The notes beneath the pieces were generated by a model that did no database searches, had not been told where the DNA came from, and was given only the letters and a program-made list of their open reading frames with translations. A stretch of DNA of 64,000 nucleotides, from contig OZ316893.1 in assembly GCA_973895155.1 (NCBI GenBank), forward strand, positions 27,652,001-27,716,000. The letters are read 5' to 3'. This DNA is from Marsupella aquatica. Lineage: Eukaryota; Marchantiophyta. The position numbers and the translations under genes are program-made. This document shows positions 32,761-46,700 of the stretch, in pieces. Numbering within the stretch: the first letter of the stretch is position 1; every line of letters starts with the position of its first letter.

Positions 32761-33715
32761 CACTCTTTTTGTAAGAGACGATTATTGATTTCAGATCGGA
32801 ATGAAATTCCTCGTCACATAATCACAAAACGGAATTAATACTTTTGCAAAATTGTTTTGCTCTCACAATCACGTCCTATCGCTAACAAATGGTCAGATAC
32901 CATCCCAGTCACAAACCGTCTCACGTCCACATTTCTCAAACCTTGCTGCTGGCAATATACTATTTCCTTCTTTCGTTTTTTGCCTCGAGAAAACCAATTG
33001 AATTACATTTTCTACTGACTTATCAATTCTAGTAATTGTCATAAATAAATGAAGCCTCGTATAATCGAGTAACTCCATTTTTCCTAAATGTGACACACTT
33101 TTTGTTTCATTAGACTAATATGTTCAAACATTGCAAATCTTCCACGGAATCTGAGAAAGGGCACGTCATTGGCAAGAGGCTTTCACGTAAGATGAAACAC
33201 TTGGATGACAAACAGTAAAGCTCTTAAACCAAATGGGAAGATCTTACAAGTGAAAGAATCCCGAAGTCTGGCGCTCAGATGTTTTAAGACTTGACTTTTT
33301 GTATACCAATCATCTGTGAACTGAGTCAGTTTCTGAGACATGCTAGCAAAACGTGGCAATTTCTTCCAAACTTTGCTCTCGAAACATATTTTTAATGGGC
33401 TGTAAAACAATTAATGGCCTCTTTGAGCGGGCAAGCTTATCCTACTAGATGCAGTACTTCAACAGCCCTGAAATATCATCTAAGCACTTCCTCCGATGGA
33501 GCAATGTAGCTTCATCAATCCTTCAAAACTGTAAATACCTTGGGAGGGTCCACCCTCCGTGGCTCAGATGAATGCAAGAGCAATCCACAAGCCAAAGGCG
33601 AGGGGAACTAAGATCCAAAAGATCGACAACGACTTGGAGAAGACAGGGGAACGAGTTCCAGTGCCATTGAATTGCTTCCTCTCAACAGTATGTCATTTAC
33701 TCAGCCAAGCCATAT
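32761..33715. other. Region downstream of STT3, no gene seen
   Basis: About 950 bp on the 3' side of STT3. The plus-strand frame at 33559-33765 is unlikely to be a gene. On the minus strand 33572-33680 could encode a hydrophobic tail (SIFWILVPLAFGLWIALAF), considered as an alternative last exon of STT3. Confidence 0.4.
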
Positions 33716-36700
33716 TCAAGCCGTGCATGTCAGACGATCACTGTCTCTTTCCTGAAGGTTTATAAGATGTACTTAATTTGCCCTTTGATGCCTGGAAGAA
33801 ACCACACTTCGTCAAAACATCTTAAATATATTTTTGTAAGAATATGACAGCCCAAATCAAAACGCACGAATCCGTGAGCTACTGTAAAGAGGGAGGGGGG
33901 ATGAAGGGGGCAATGAACAGAATCAATGGAAAGAAAGATGGTAAGAGCATACCAATTTGGATTTCCTCTTGTTCTTGCCCTTTATCCTGTTCTTTGGGGG
34001 CTTCAACTTGTAGATGCGAACCATCCAATGGTGAGTTGTAAATACCTGAGGTGAAATATAGGTGAGTAGAACGAGTAAAAGAGCACCTGCCTGAAGGCAA
34101 GGCAGGCGAGAGAGGCTAACACAGATTCCCGAGGTCATCCCAAGTATAGAGACTAAAAGACAACGAAGCAGGTGATTTGGGAGAGAAGTCCAAGCAAATG
34201 GCTCAATAGCAAAAGCAAAGAGCATTAAATGCACGATCAAGACAAACTTTGCAGTCAATTACTGTCAACAACAAAAATTCAACTCAGTCGAGTCTGGGCA
34301 AATGACAAGCAACTAGTTCAGGTTTTGACGCACCTCCTCAAAGTGAGTAAGTTTGGAAACTTTCTTTCCGATCTCAGTTCTTCTGACTCGATCATATCCC
34401 TTCCCGTCCATTGTTGCTTCTGCAAATCTGCAACAAAGCACCCAAAAAAAATACATCATTCCATTTCCTTTTCAAAGAAGATGGGGACATTATCCGATTA
34501 TATACACCGCGGCGGATGAACTTGGATATGCAGATTGCGGCCCGACACAAAATGAGGTAGTCATCAAGTACATACCTATAGTATGACAATTTGTACATCA
34601 GACAATTTAACATTGTCGGTGTTGCTTGTGCATCAATACGATACTGTCCATCCCGCTGTTCAACATTCCGTTATCTTTGTCAGGAGACTTCGAATAGCTT
34701 TATCATCAAACGACATCTTGCAAAATGGAATATGAACATTTTTGAAGCCATGTGCTTCAGTGCTTTAAACCTTACAAGGTAATCAGGCTCCTTGATGTGA
34801 GGAAAAACTCCTCCCCCAATGCGGACCATCCAAAGGAACTTATTAATATCATCACTGGGATATCCTACTAAACCTGCAGCCAAAATTTATCGACATCGTT
34901 AGGAGCTTTTCTTTGTAATTTGTTTCTACAGAATTCAACCAGATATAATCTTTAAGTTCACAGAGTTTATTCACTTATTATTACGATAAAACAAAAACAA
35001 ACATGCATGCTTTCAAAGAAGTGTTCATACCTCCAAAAATGACAAAGACATATTTGACATCTAAACTCTGGTATATCTCCCAAGCCTGCCGCTCTGGGGA
35101 GGACATTGCCATGCCTACAGTTGCTATGTGTGTATTGTTCCAAGTGTTGTTGTCTACAATTACTGTTCTGTTTGCCATGGCAGTTGCTTGGTACCCATAA
35201 TCCCACCATGAGGCAACCTGGAGTGAACACAATACCGTCAGACAGTGCTTGAAATTTCCTTGACACCAAAAGCAGACGTCATAAATACATGTAAACATAA
35301 GAGACAAATGTCCGGCGCCTATCAACCTATCCCTGCTTAACTATGAAACCTAATGAGCTGTCTGTTGGTTGTTTGCAGATGGTCATTACTACTTGACCCT
35401 GGTTGAGATTGCATGACACAAGCAACTTAAGAAAGACAAAATTGCACCTTATCATTTGGGTCAGTGTTGTGACCGAGCCAAGCGTAAGCCTCTCGAAAAT
35501 CATCAAACACGTGGACACCGTCGGCAGTATGGCTGGTGAGAACAACAGATGGAGCTGAGTAGGCCTCTGCAGCCGCCCACACGCAATGTATCTGCAGTAG
35601 TTTCAAGATAGCACTATCAAGATTTTGTTTCCCTTTCAATTGAAGGTCTGCAATTTGGGACCCTTAAGTTTGGAGGGATTAGGTGGTAATTCCTTCACTA
35701 TCAAGCCAGCGCTATGAGCTTCTAGACAGTAACAGTGTATAAATGGACACTACAAATGAACAATTGGTTTACTTTACAATTCAATCAATCTCTGTGGGGC
35801 TAGGCTCTGCAGACGGTAACAGGTCTACTGACCACATAAAACGAAGTCAATAATATAAGTAACGCAATGGCAACCGCAGAAGCCTCCAGAGGCAACAACT
35901 TGGCTGTCTTCACTTTGGGTTTCTTGGGAACAATCTTCTCATTCGTTTCCCTGTCCTTCTTTCGAATTCTCTTGGCTGATCTCTCCCTTAATGAATCCTT
36001 TCCTTTCTCACTACCACTCTTCAGTTTAGTTGCTGTCTCGGCAATCGCTGAGGTTGCGGCGAGGATTGGTGCTAGATTGGTTTCAGTCTGCAAAACCAGA
36101 GCAACAGCCAGTTATTCTTGTTCGTGCCATGCTCGCCACCAGCAACGGTTATTTAGTCCAAGGGAAATGAGCTCTCCCCTATCATTCAAGAAATCAGATC
36201 ATCAAATATTCTGCAAATTTCCAAGGGACACTAAGTTTCTATCACTTGTGGTAGTTCCGAATATCAAATATTGAAAGTGCGTTGATATTGTGCGTTACGA
36301 TCAGCGACATGGCAGCGTTCAATGCGATGGCCTAAACTGTAATTCTTCTTCACCTTAACAGGTTGAGGCTCAATAGCCTCAGGAAGGTCAATTTGGTACT
36401 TGATGGACAGTGTGAACGTTGCAAAAGCTTCCGAAAGGGCAATCCCTCCCATTATACAGGCTGCTGGTGCCAGGACGAGCATCAGACGAACCTGTGCAAA
36501 GACATTGCGATCCAACCAAAGATATCAATCCACGAAACCCACAATTTCAATAAGCAGTACTGTTGATATTGCATCCTCGTCTGTTCTAAAAACAAAGCTG
36601 TAGCACTTAATAGAGAGAAATCATGCACGTGATTGTGAAGACTCCATCCACACTTCCAACTCCTACACAACGAAAAGTACCAGCCTGATACATAAGGAAA

Positions 36701-39700
36701 TGTCACAACTTAAGGGCTTCAGCAGGACCTTGATAATCTGGCCCATCCAAACACAGATGCACTTACCATGACACCAGAGAAGTATACAGCTGTGACCAGG
36801 TACAAGACTGCAAATGTGCTGGCATCTGAAAGGGGTAGGAAACAAGCCTGCAAAAGACGGACATGTAAATATCAAAAAGTCCTCCTCGGTCTCTCATTCT
36901 ACATGCCAAGTTTTCAAGTCCAGTTTTACCTGGCAACTTAATGCCAAGAAATAATCTCGTTTTAGGACATGAATCTCATTCCCTAAGTATGCTAAAATTT
37001 GGAGAACAAGTATTGGAAGACGTCCATTTTGGATTCAGTCACGAAAACGAGCAAGCTCTCCAAGAATCCCCCTATACTAATGAACTGGCAACATTCTTTG
37101 GACCACGCTTTTCTCACGGGAGTGTTTCCACCCTCTATTCAACAAATATCAACAGAGAGTAATTAAGAACCCAGAGCAAGCATCAACGACATGCGAGCCG
37201 TGAACATAAGTCACCGACGCGTCAAATGACTTACAATAATTCCAGCAGGGACCAGAAAAGCTAGAATATTGATGTCCATGAAGTATGACGGCCACGTAGG
37301 TGGTTGATGTTCACTGACACTTGCAATAATTGGAATGTACTTGCTTGCGTAGGTGCTGTAGTCAAGAACAACTTGATTAGTTAAAACTCACATTGCGGTA
37401 TTGCGCACCCAAGGACCAGCAGCTGCTCTAGTATGATCAGAAGGGAAAACCCATGAAAAAAGCGACAAATTCATTTATGGTAGAAACGTTTTGCATCAAA
37501 CCCGTATTCAAAACCTATATCTAGAGGTCAATTCGCCAGAAGTCCAGCTGCAAGCGAAATTTCAGATCAAAGACAAGTGCTAAGAAACTCACGGATCGAG
37601 CAAGCTCAAACTGCGTCCACTCCAACCACCAGTAGGACTTGTGGCAACCATTGCCACCAGAACTGCCAACAAAATCAATGCAGCAGCCCTATTGTAGCAA
37701 CAACCCAAAAAGTCAGGTTATTGATATCCCAATCGTCTCATGTGTTTATTCCAGTATGTTAGAGATTCCACGTGGGGAGGAAATATCCTGAAAACCTTTG
37801 CTGAAGGCCAAAAGAAGTCTATGGTATACCCAAATTCCTTCCTCTATAGATCAAGCGAGAATGCAGAAGCACACTATTCTGAGAGAGGGATAGACATTTC
37901 GTACGTGCCAACTGATATCACAATAGTCACAGCCATACGGAATTGCTTGGGTGTGAGCATGCGCTTGATGTAATAAGCCAAAGCCACCACTTGGATTATC
38001 ACAAATACCTGCAGATAGATGATGCCCCAAGTTGGCACCAAGTTGACAACAAGATGAGTTAGTTCCATCCATAACATCAACAAAGCGTTAGCATAATTGG
38101 GAATTCCACCCGACTCCGAGTAACCAAAACCACTTGCACTGAATGCTACTCCATATTCTCAAGGCCAGAGCAATCAATACAAGAGGTAAATAATGCAAGT
38201 ACATATAGACATCTGATAGAAGTCACTAGATAGCATCATTGACTGCCAAAGGATATTATGGACAGTCGACCCACATCCTGCCACTCTTCACAGAAGGTCT
38301 ACAGATCAGACACTAACCAGGAAAGATGCGAAGTGCTCAGATGTCATGACAGCGTTGAAGCCCACAACTGGGACAAGTGCAGCCAACAGCGTTCCCAATA
38401 ACACCTGCCAAAGAGCAACAATAGTATTGATCAGAATAATACCGTCTGGCGAGGTAAAATAATCTATCCTTTAGAAGAGACACCTGAAAGAGGATCCAAC
38501 TTCATTCACTAATAGATTTTAACCCAAAAGCAGCTTACCAAGGGGACATATGCGATATACACACGGGATGAGTAGCGCCCAGTCACAATCAAAAGTAACA
38601 CGTGCATTGGAATGAGGTTGATGATAAAAGTGTACCCGCCCCACGAACAAACCTGTATCATGTCAACGTAGAATTAACAATCACTACGCACTGTAAATAC
38701 AATACAATACAATACAATACAAAACTCTTAGGGTCTTCAGTTGTCATATTTATATCCACGTCTGCATCGAATACGTTGGCATTATGTTTGCTTAAGTCAA
38801 TTGCAAGGAAAATGCGAGTAGGAAGCTAATCTTCCATACGCTTGTTCCCTGTCTGTCTTCTCATTCGAAGACAATCTAATCCCAACTCAAGAGGTACTTC
38901 ATTGTATGTGAGGGGAACATCAACCGACCAACCCTCATTCTGATCTCTACAACGTCCTCAATGGAAATCAGCCCACTCGAATACGTAGATTCTCACCAAA
39001 CAATATAAGAGAGTAGGTCCATACCATATAGAAATAAGCCAAGGAATTCAAGGTAGCATAAAAGAGGGAACCAGTGTTCAACGTCTGCAGCAACACACCA
39101 TGGACGCTTTGTTAAAGTATGGTAAAGAAAGGTATTGCGAAAATGGCGTCCCCATGACTTCTACGGGAGCACCAGGGACAGACGAACAAAACAACACTTG
39201 GAGAGGAAAAGAAGACTCGAATTACCAGTATAACCAAAGCTCTCTGAGACCTAAGATTTGCTAGCTGTTTGCAGGAGAATATCAAGAAGGGCTGCTCTTC
39301 AGATAGTCGTAGAGACTAGTTGACTAACCCCCAAATGATGTCAGATAAGTAGAGACAGCCTGACTAATTATGATGAGAGGAAGACAACACATGGGCCTTT
39401 GAACATCACTACTACAACGCTACACACCATATGACTAAGTGAATTTTTGCATATCGTAACCTTCGACAACATTGCCTACTGATACACAGAAACAATTTTC
39501 AAAGAAATTCCACTGACCTTCAGATATAGGTAGAATGTGAACACCAGTGCAAATATGGCAACACCCTCGTTGTCATAACTACCAGCTACAGACCTTGATA
39601 TATATGAAGGAACCTGCACCGCGTCAAACAATGAGAGGAAAGTTACGTCAACAGCCTAAATTAAATAGTTAGTAAAAGAAAACGTTTTGCCATGTTGTAC

Positions 39701-41590
39701 GAATGAACTCACAATGGCAAGTAATGCTGCCGCAGTAAGGCCGGCACCAACTCCTTTCACCTCCTGCAGACAACATACAGAGACATTAGCATACACAATC
39801 AAATGCTCCACAAAAGGTACCATCAGGGCAACCCCCAGTCTACATTCAATGGAAGTAACATTTTCAACATATGGCTGGCTTGCCAACCACAGACACAAAG
39901 ATTAATGATTTTCCAGGCAATTCGAGATCTGTTTACGACGAAATAGTGCTCCCACACTTGAAATAGGCTCTGATTTTTCATTCGACAAGAATAGGAGAGT
40001 TCACAATCAGAGAGACCCGAACAGGTTCACGGTGAGAAACCACACGTGAAGACAGAAAACACAAACCTTCGTCAGAGCGTAGGCGGACCAAGCAGCAAAT
40101 GCGGAGAACACCGGTGCAGTGAATACACACACAGTTTCAACTGATAGCGGAATATTCAACGAATTTGCAATCCTGCACACATCCAGTCGGTACTCTTTTC
40201 ACATGAGAAATTCTACAAGTTGCCTCGGTGTATATGGAGAGCTCACAGTTTTTTAAGAACTTATCCTCGTTCAATCCAAGTTTGAGCAGAAGTCCAACTG
40301 CAGGGAATAGCACATTGGCTCGGCCGATTCTATCATCCCTTACCACCACATAGTTCCCGCAGTTAGGGTGAGCCCAGGGTAGACTGTGCCACCAACAACA
40401 CGACCCAAGGGATACCTGCATTACCATGGAAATCCCCAATTTTGTAAGTCTACAAATCAAAACAACACAATCGACCACCAAAAGTGGAGTGGTACTCTGA
40501 TTGGTACCTATTTATTCATGGTCACGCCACAATAGCGATAACAGGCGACGAACGAAAGTCAAGCTTACATCCCCATGTTACAGAACACACGAGCTTGGTT
40601 GCACTTACCAAGTTCTATCATCAAACCAATTCCAGAACTCGTAGATTCCAGCCTTTGAAAGATACTGGAAATCCAAAGCAGCATGTAAATAAATTGATCA
40701 GGCAAACGTCACATAACAAGAAACACGTCTCCAGCAGTCTAAGAGACCAAAGGATGACCAGAGGAAATGAAGGTCTTCATACAGAAAATGCAGAGGGCAC
40801 ACGAAATAAATGAAAGTTCTGCATAAATACTTTAATCAAGGACACTAGTTGTAAGCTTAAGCTACGTGTGATAGCTTACCTGAGTGACTCTGTAGTTGAA
40901 GTAGGGATCAAACTCATGAATCACACTCTCATACTTGATCACCTGAACACTCGACGCAAATGATTAGCATAAATCCTGGCCTAGGGGTTCAAACGTAGAC
41001 AAGACTCTCACCACAAGTGTCAATTCCTCCGTCTCTGTTTTAAAAGTTTATGCGGTCATGAATCCTGGCCGTACACAATGAAATCCAGCGGAGAACTATC
41101 TTTCATTTCGTTTCATTTCGAAATCTAAGTCTGTATGCATATTATACATACATCCAAAAATCTTTCCAGTATTAAGAGTGACCAATGTATCCAGCACTAA
41201 ATGCCAAGTTCTCCGTTCCTAGTTTTTAATATGGGAAAACGCACCGCGGACGGTGGCGATTTGCAATTCTGACTGCGGAAAGAGCCACAAACAGGTAACA
41301 CCGACCAAAGGACGACTAAACCAATCAATTACATCAAGGTCGAGTGCATATAGACACGCATTATTGAAGTCAAACGCAAAACCAAACAGTGAAAGATCCA
41401 TGAAGGGCCCCAGATAGAAGTAACTCACGGAGAAGAGGCGGATGGAGAAGGCCAAAATGCCGATGAGCATCAAAGTCGCGAAAGCAAGAATCGAAGCCCA
41501 CGGACCTCCGGCTCCTCGCCTCTCGCTCGCAGGAGCACGAGGAGCAGCAGCAGTATGGGCCAGGGAGGCTGATTCTCCACTGCTCGCCAT
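33716..41590 (-). CDS. STT3: Oligosaccharyltransferase catalytic subunit STT3
   Basis: STT3 transfers the preassembled glycan from dolichyl diphosphate to asparagine in N-x-S/T of nascent proteins in the ER. Exons (minus strand): 41429-41590, 40880-40942, 40609-40664, 40344-40415, 40067-40172, 39713-39763, 39518-39613, 39025-39084, 38539-38652, 38318-38404, 37905-38008, 37593-37688, 37235-37355, 36767-36847, 36354-36491, 35833-36087, 35448-35591, 35031-35217, 34776-34873, 34576-34655, 34334-34427, 33953-34045, 33716-33751. All junctions are GT-AG and phases sum to 797 codons plus stop; plant STT3 is about 780. Visible features: many membrane segments, [10 protein letters not shown] with D66, SVSE at ~368-371, SWWDYGYQ at ~605-612 and NNTWNNTH. 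Exon 16 encodes a lysine-rich lumenal or cytosolic insert ([15 protein letters not shown]). Start chosen at MASSGES (41588-41590); an in-frame ATG lies at 41612-41614. The last exon is the least certain. Confidence 0.95.
38698..38722. repeat. ATACA pentanucleotide microsatellite
   Basis: Five tandem copies of atacaa/caata-type pentanucleotide in an STT3 intron, just upstream of exon 9. Confidence 0.85.
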
Positions 41591-43706
41591 GATGAAAAAT
41601 TCACTCAAAACCACGCCGCATGCATTCGATCGCTAATCTCTCATCTCCTCTCCTCTCGACCAAACGCTGCCGGACGGACGGACGGAGCTCAGACTCTGCA
41701 GCCTACTCAGAAGCGCTCCGTCTTCTCCCCTCTCCCTCTCGATCCGTGCAGGACAACAATGACCGGCAGACCGATCGAAGATGCAACAATAACCTTAATA
41801 AATGGATGTTTTGTCTTCACGAGACACTGACAATCACGAGCATGAGTCCCACAAGAGACAACAAGACAGTCTTCTTCGTATTAGGCACAATCAAGAAGTG
41901 CATCATCGCATTACATTACAGTAATCATAATTAATGTAACCAGTATCGTAATACGATTCGCGAAACGGAGCAGAGCATTGGAAAGACCGGTCATCGGGAA
42001 GCGGAGTCTCGGGGAAGGGCAAGACGGCCGCAACTAGAAGGGAGAGCGGGCGGCATCGGGAAGTGCAGTCGGCATCGGCAGAGCAGTCGTACTGTGGTTA
42101 GTAGTAACTCCAGCTACAATAATCTGATTTGTTTGTGTCCCCGGCCCTCCCTCTAACAGAAGAGAAGCCAAGATTTGTTTGTTTCCCAGGCCAGAGGATA
42201 ATTGAAGTGAAGATAAGGAAACTTGAAACTCCCACAGACTCATCGCCAAGGCTGATTTTGTTGCTCTCGTGGTCAGCATCCATATATGTCCCACTTGGCA
42301 AACTCGGTTACTACACTAGGCGTGCACCATTAGATCATGGCATGATTGCAATGGGAGATTTTTAGTTCTCATTTCTTTCTTCTATTTTTAATTTTTTTGA
42401 AAGAATCAGCCAATCTTATTAGAGTCAATAAGCTAATATTCACTCACTTTAGTACCTAGCTTTATATTATTTACACTAACCATCATAGATAATACTTGAA
42501 GTTAGAGTCAGTCTAGTTATTAGTACCTGATTATGGTTAAACTGATTAAAGTTACATGGTAATTCTAGACTAAAGAGTACATACCTAACACACAGAAACC
42601 AAAAAAATTATTTGATACTTTTTCCACCAAAGTTTTATAAAGTGTTTGAAAGAAAATAAAGTCTTTGTGTTTACACGAAAAACAAAAAATGTTCCTTATT
42701 GTATACTTTTGCAAGGAAAACTCCGAATCACTCCTTATTACGAGAAAGTCAACCATATGGGTGTCATAACAAAATATGTTCAATAAGAAGCACAAACTGC
42801 TCAACTGACAGGCCAACTTCACGAGAAGCACAAACTGCTCAACTGACAGGCCAACTTCACGAGTCATTCTTTTTGGGAGAAGCCCTGGATGAGTACGGTG
42901 TTTGCATAGAATCTAGGTGGCACAATAGAATGTTGAGTTGATTTAAATTATCTTCATAGTTCAGTCCATTCTTATTATGTACACTACATACAATAACAGG
43001 TGAGGGTTTGTTTGCACTCAGCCTTGCCAGGACTATACCTTGCCAGGATAAGTTAAAGGTGTCCACTCTTTGTCGTTGATAGAACAATGCTCTAAGGCTT
43101 GGACCAGGGGCCAATAGGGGGGTCTCAAAACTCAAAACTTGATGGAACTTAACTTAGAAGTTAAGGTTATGGACAGAACAAATTATCTATTCTCAAATTC
43201 ATAACATTTTGCCATAAAGATTGGTCCTATCCGCATCACCCTAAGTCACTGTAGAGGCTACTGAAAACTTTTTAAAATAAACTTTTAGAGAACACTCCAA
43301 AATTGCCGTGGCCATTTGTTTATGGCTAAAAGTCATCATATGTAACCATTAACCATCCAAAATATACATGGCCATTTGTTTATGGCCAAACACCATCATC
43401 GGCCAAACACCATCATCGGCCAAACTCCTTCCCTCATGCTCATAGTTACAAGTTGCAACGGGTAACCTTTGTAACGGTGGTCCGTGGCACAAACGTTTTT
43501 TTTCCTCCCTTAAGGACTCTCTAGGAACGGAACATTTCTCTCTTAAAAGCTAAGGCGGGGGGGGGGGGGGCGCATTTCTGTCAAAACTCGCGCAAAGCAC
43601 ATAAAATCCGATCAGCACAGGAAAGAGAGGAACAGAGGCGCTGTAGAGGTCTGAGTCTCTGAGAGCGGCGGGTGAATTGATTAGTTGTTTTCTTTCTTGC
43701 TCGGCG
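41591..43706. promoter_or_regulatory. Divergent intergenic region between STT3 and methionine aminopeptidase
   Basis: About 2.1 kb separates two start codons on opposite strands, so both promoters and 5' leaders lie here. The part next to STT3 (41620-42060) is GC-richer with CT-rich tracts typical of plant leaders. The middle (42360-43480) is AT-rich. It holds a direct repeat of agaagcacaaactgctcaactgacaggccaacttcacgag (about 40 bp, 42786-42825 and 42823-42862) and ccatttgtttatggc repeats near 43312 and 43370. A G run lies at 43557-43570 close to the aminopeptidase start. No TATA box could be assigned. Confidence 0.5.
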
Positions 43707-46700
43707 ATGGGACTCCCGAGTAGCGAGGGCGCCCCTGGAGACGGTGCTTCGAACACACCACAGCAAAATGGCGGCACCACGGTGACCGATTCGAATGGAG
43801 CTGATGCTCTTCAGGTTTTAGCTTGCCAACGCTGCAGCAAGCTCGCCAAGCTCCAGTAAGTGCATTTCAGCATCAAGGTCTTTTGCTTTTGTTGTAGACC
43901 ATGAATGCTCTCGACTTCCGGAATTCTTCTCCCGGTGGAGGATTGGGTTTTGCTCGAGACTTGTTGGGACCAGACACATTCGTTATTGCGAACTGGTTTG
44001 GTCGAATTCTTTCATTTACTGAGTCAGAATTAACCAATGAATCAAAGGATTAGGTTACAAGGCGACCAGTGAGTAAAGAGCACTTATCATAAAGTTGAAT
44101 TTCAACTGTGTGGCACTGTCTGGCTCAATCTCCTTGGCGGTCAATCCCTTGTATATCGCAGGACGTAAAAAATTAGATACTTGCTTGCCCTGAATTCGGC
44201 AAAGGGACTGTACCTCTTCAATTGCCGCCCTGATTCCTTGTGAATTGCCCTCCATGTAGGTGCCCAAAGTGCTTGGAGCTGAAACTTCCTCGTGGCGCTG
44301 GGTCTTTCTGGTGAGGTTCATTGATGTGAGAAAGTTGCGATTGCCTCTGTGTAATTGTCGCATCCAGTCGTTCATCTGTGTCTGACACTTTGAAACAGAA
44401 ACAGCTATTGAATCCGAAGATACTTTGAAATAACATAACAGGCCGTTAATTGTGTTGGTCCAGCTCTCAAGATTGCTTCAAGGCAGCGTGGGGCTCACAT
44501 AAGTCCGTGCATTCTGATGTCAGCCAGAATGCTTTTCAGGCTCTAGTTAGTGCGAGCGGTAAAGATGATATCTCAGAATCCTTCTTCCAGGGTTGGCTGT
44601 ATTGTATACACAAGGGACAGAGACGAACAGCACGAATGCCTGTGTGGGCTTGGACTGGGTATGGCATTGTATTTCGTCGTTTGCCAACTGTTGGTCATCT
44701 TTCTTGTTGTGTATTATAAGAAAGCAACGTGTGCCAGAACGTCATATATAGTTTTCAATGTAAGTTTTAATCTACGTTATAATCTTAGGTCTCTTTTGGT
44801 TGTTAAACAGTATTCGTGCAGCATCTTAGCATGTTGTTCTAAGCGCTGGTGCATGTTTCATGCAAAATAATGCTGTGATTGGTTTCTCTCTTCGCAAGCA
44901 GTCATGGTAAGAGATCTCCAGTTGGGTCTCAGCACCATGTAATACTCGAAACTGTGGCTCTGGTCCTTTTGACCGTCCGATTTATGGTGTCTAAGTCCTC
45001 TTTTTTTATCGTAGTTAATCTTTTTGGGTGAGTCTTAGCAGTACGTGTCTACCTGGCAGTAATTCTATGGATCACCGTTCTCAGCTTGCCAACCACGAAT
45101 TTGCAGGCCATTGCGCCCATATCCTATTTCTCCGAGACGTCTACTTCCAGATAACATTCCTCGGCCTGAATGGGCTTCCGAAGTAAGTGCTAGGGTGGGA
45201 CTCATCGGAGAATTTATTCTTTAATTTGGTAGTAATTTATTTGTCGATTGTCATTCTAATTTCATGCGATGTCCTGAGATTCAGTCTTGTCGACGTTGGT
45301 TGTCGCAGGGATTTGCAGACCAAGAGAGAGATAGTGAGTGGCAGAAAAGTGTGGAGGTATCATTTGCGCCCTCGTCTTTGATCGCTCTCCGTGAACGCAC
45401 TGGTTCTGTTTAGCAGCATATTTCTGAATGTTTGGATGCTTTGATTATTCCTGGATGGAGAACTCATTTGCCATGACATGCGACTTGATCAGATCAAGAC
45501 TCCAGCACAAATAGAAAAAATGCGGGCTGCTTGCAAGGTACTTGTTGTCGATTGCCATCTGGGTAGGACACATTGATGTAGGAATATCTTGAAGTTTCTA
45601 AGAGGAAAAATCGAACGAGAAGCACACTAGTGATTGCGTTGCACATTTGAATTTTCTCCTCGTTGTTTCACTCGTAGATGCACGTCATCTCCTTTCATTT
45701 GGGCCATGTCATTGCATGGATGTTGTGAAAGATGGTTATAGACGCCGAGCATAGCCCTGACTGCCAATATCTGTTATTCTGCTCTTCAATACGTGCTTTT
45801 GCTTCACCTGCAAGACTGTGGAAAGCAAGGGCTGATTAGTGACCATAGACAACAAGAAAAATGGCTCAGGATCGGTGATGTTTATTATGTGGATGTAGCT
45901 TGGAAGAGAGGCGCTGGATGCAGCGGCTAGAGCAATTAGACCAGGAGTGACTACAGATGAGATTGATGCAGTCGTGCATGAAGTATGCATTAATGGAGGT
46001 TGTTATGCTCGACTCAATTCATTCGTGTGTGTCAACGTTTTTCCATGAAACCTGCTAGATCCTTTGTTGTTGAGCAATGATAGTCGCTGAGAGTGAAATT
46101 TCCATAATCAAGTTGAGAAGTGAATGGCTTTTTGCAGGTGGCTATCCATCACCTCTGAACTACCACTTTTTCCCAAAATCTTGTTGCACGTGAGTCCTAA
46201 CTACCTGCCCAGAATTAACAGATTGGCAATGTTGTTGTAGACGTACTAGCTTGCATATATCAATGACCAATTTCGAAAACCCTTCAGAAGATGGTTTTCT
46301 GCGTAGTACATGTAGAATTTCCAGAGTGTCGTTAGATGCTGTGGACTTTTGTCCTAAATGGTTGCGTAGCTGAAGTGTTGTCATGAGATGATTTTGTCGT
46401 TCAGCTCAATATTACTTTAATCTAGATTGTTGCAACTGTTTATATTGCCTTCGATGCCGATGAGCGAGGCATCTATTTAGACTGAAACACTCGATGCAGT
46501 CCAGGTGTCGCAGTCTTACGAATTGTGCAAATGTTGTTTTCCTTATGCAGGTCTGTAAATGAGGTCATATGCCACGGCATTCCTGATGCGAGGTGCCTCC
46601 TAAAACGCTGTGTAAATAACGTATTATTATTACTAAGTTTTCGTTGAGTAAATCTTGTGGGGACGTGTATATCTTAGTAGCAAAATGTCACAACGATTTT

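Noticed and set aside
33559-33765. Plus-strand 68-residue protein gene
   Set aside because: No similarity, no context; it overlaps the STT3 3' region on the other strand.
36264-36354. Extension of STT3 exon 15 to 36264
   Set aside because: The open frame runs on into the intron; the GTGAAG donor at 36353 keeps the phase with exon 16 and the expected protein.
45736-45990. Minus-strand 84-residue frame
   Set aside because: It is antisense to methionine aminopeptidase exon 7 and its intron.
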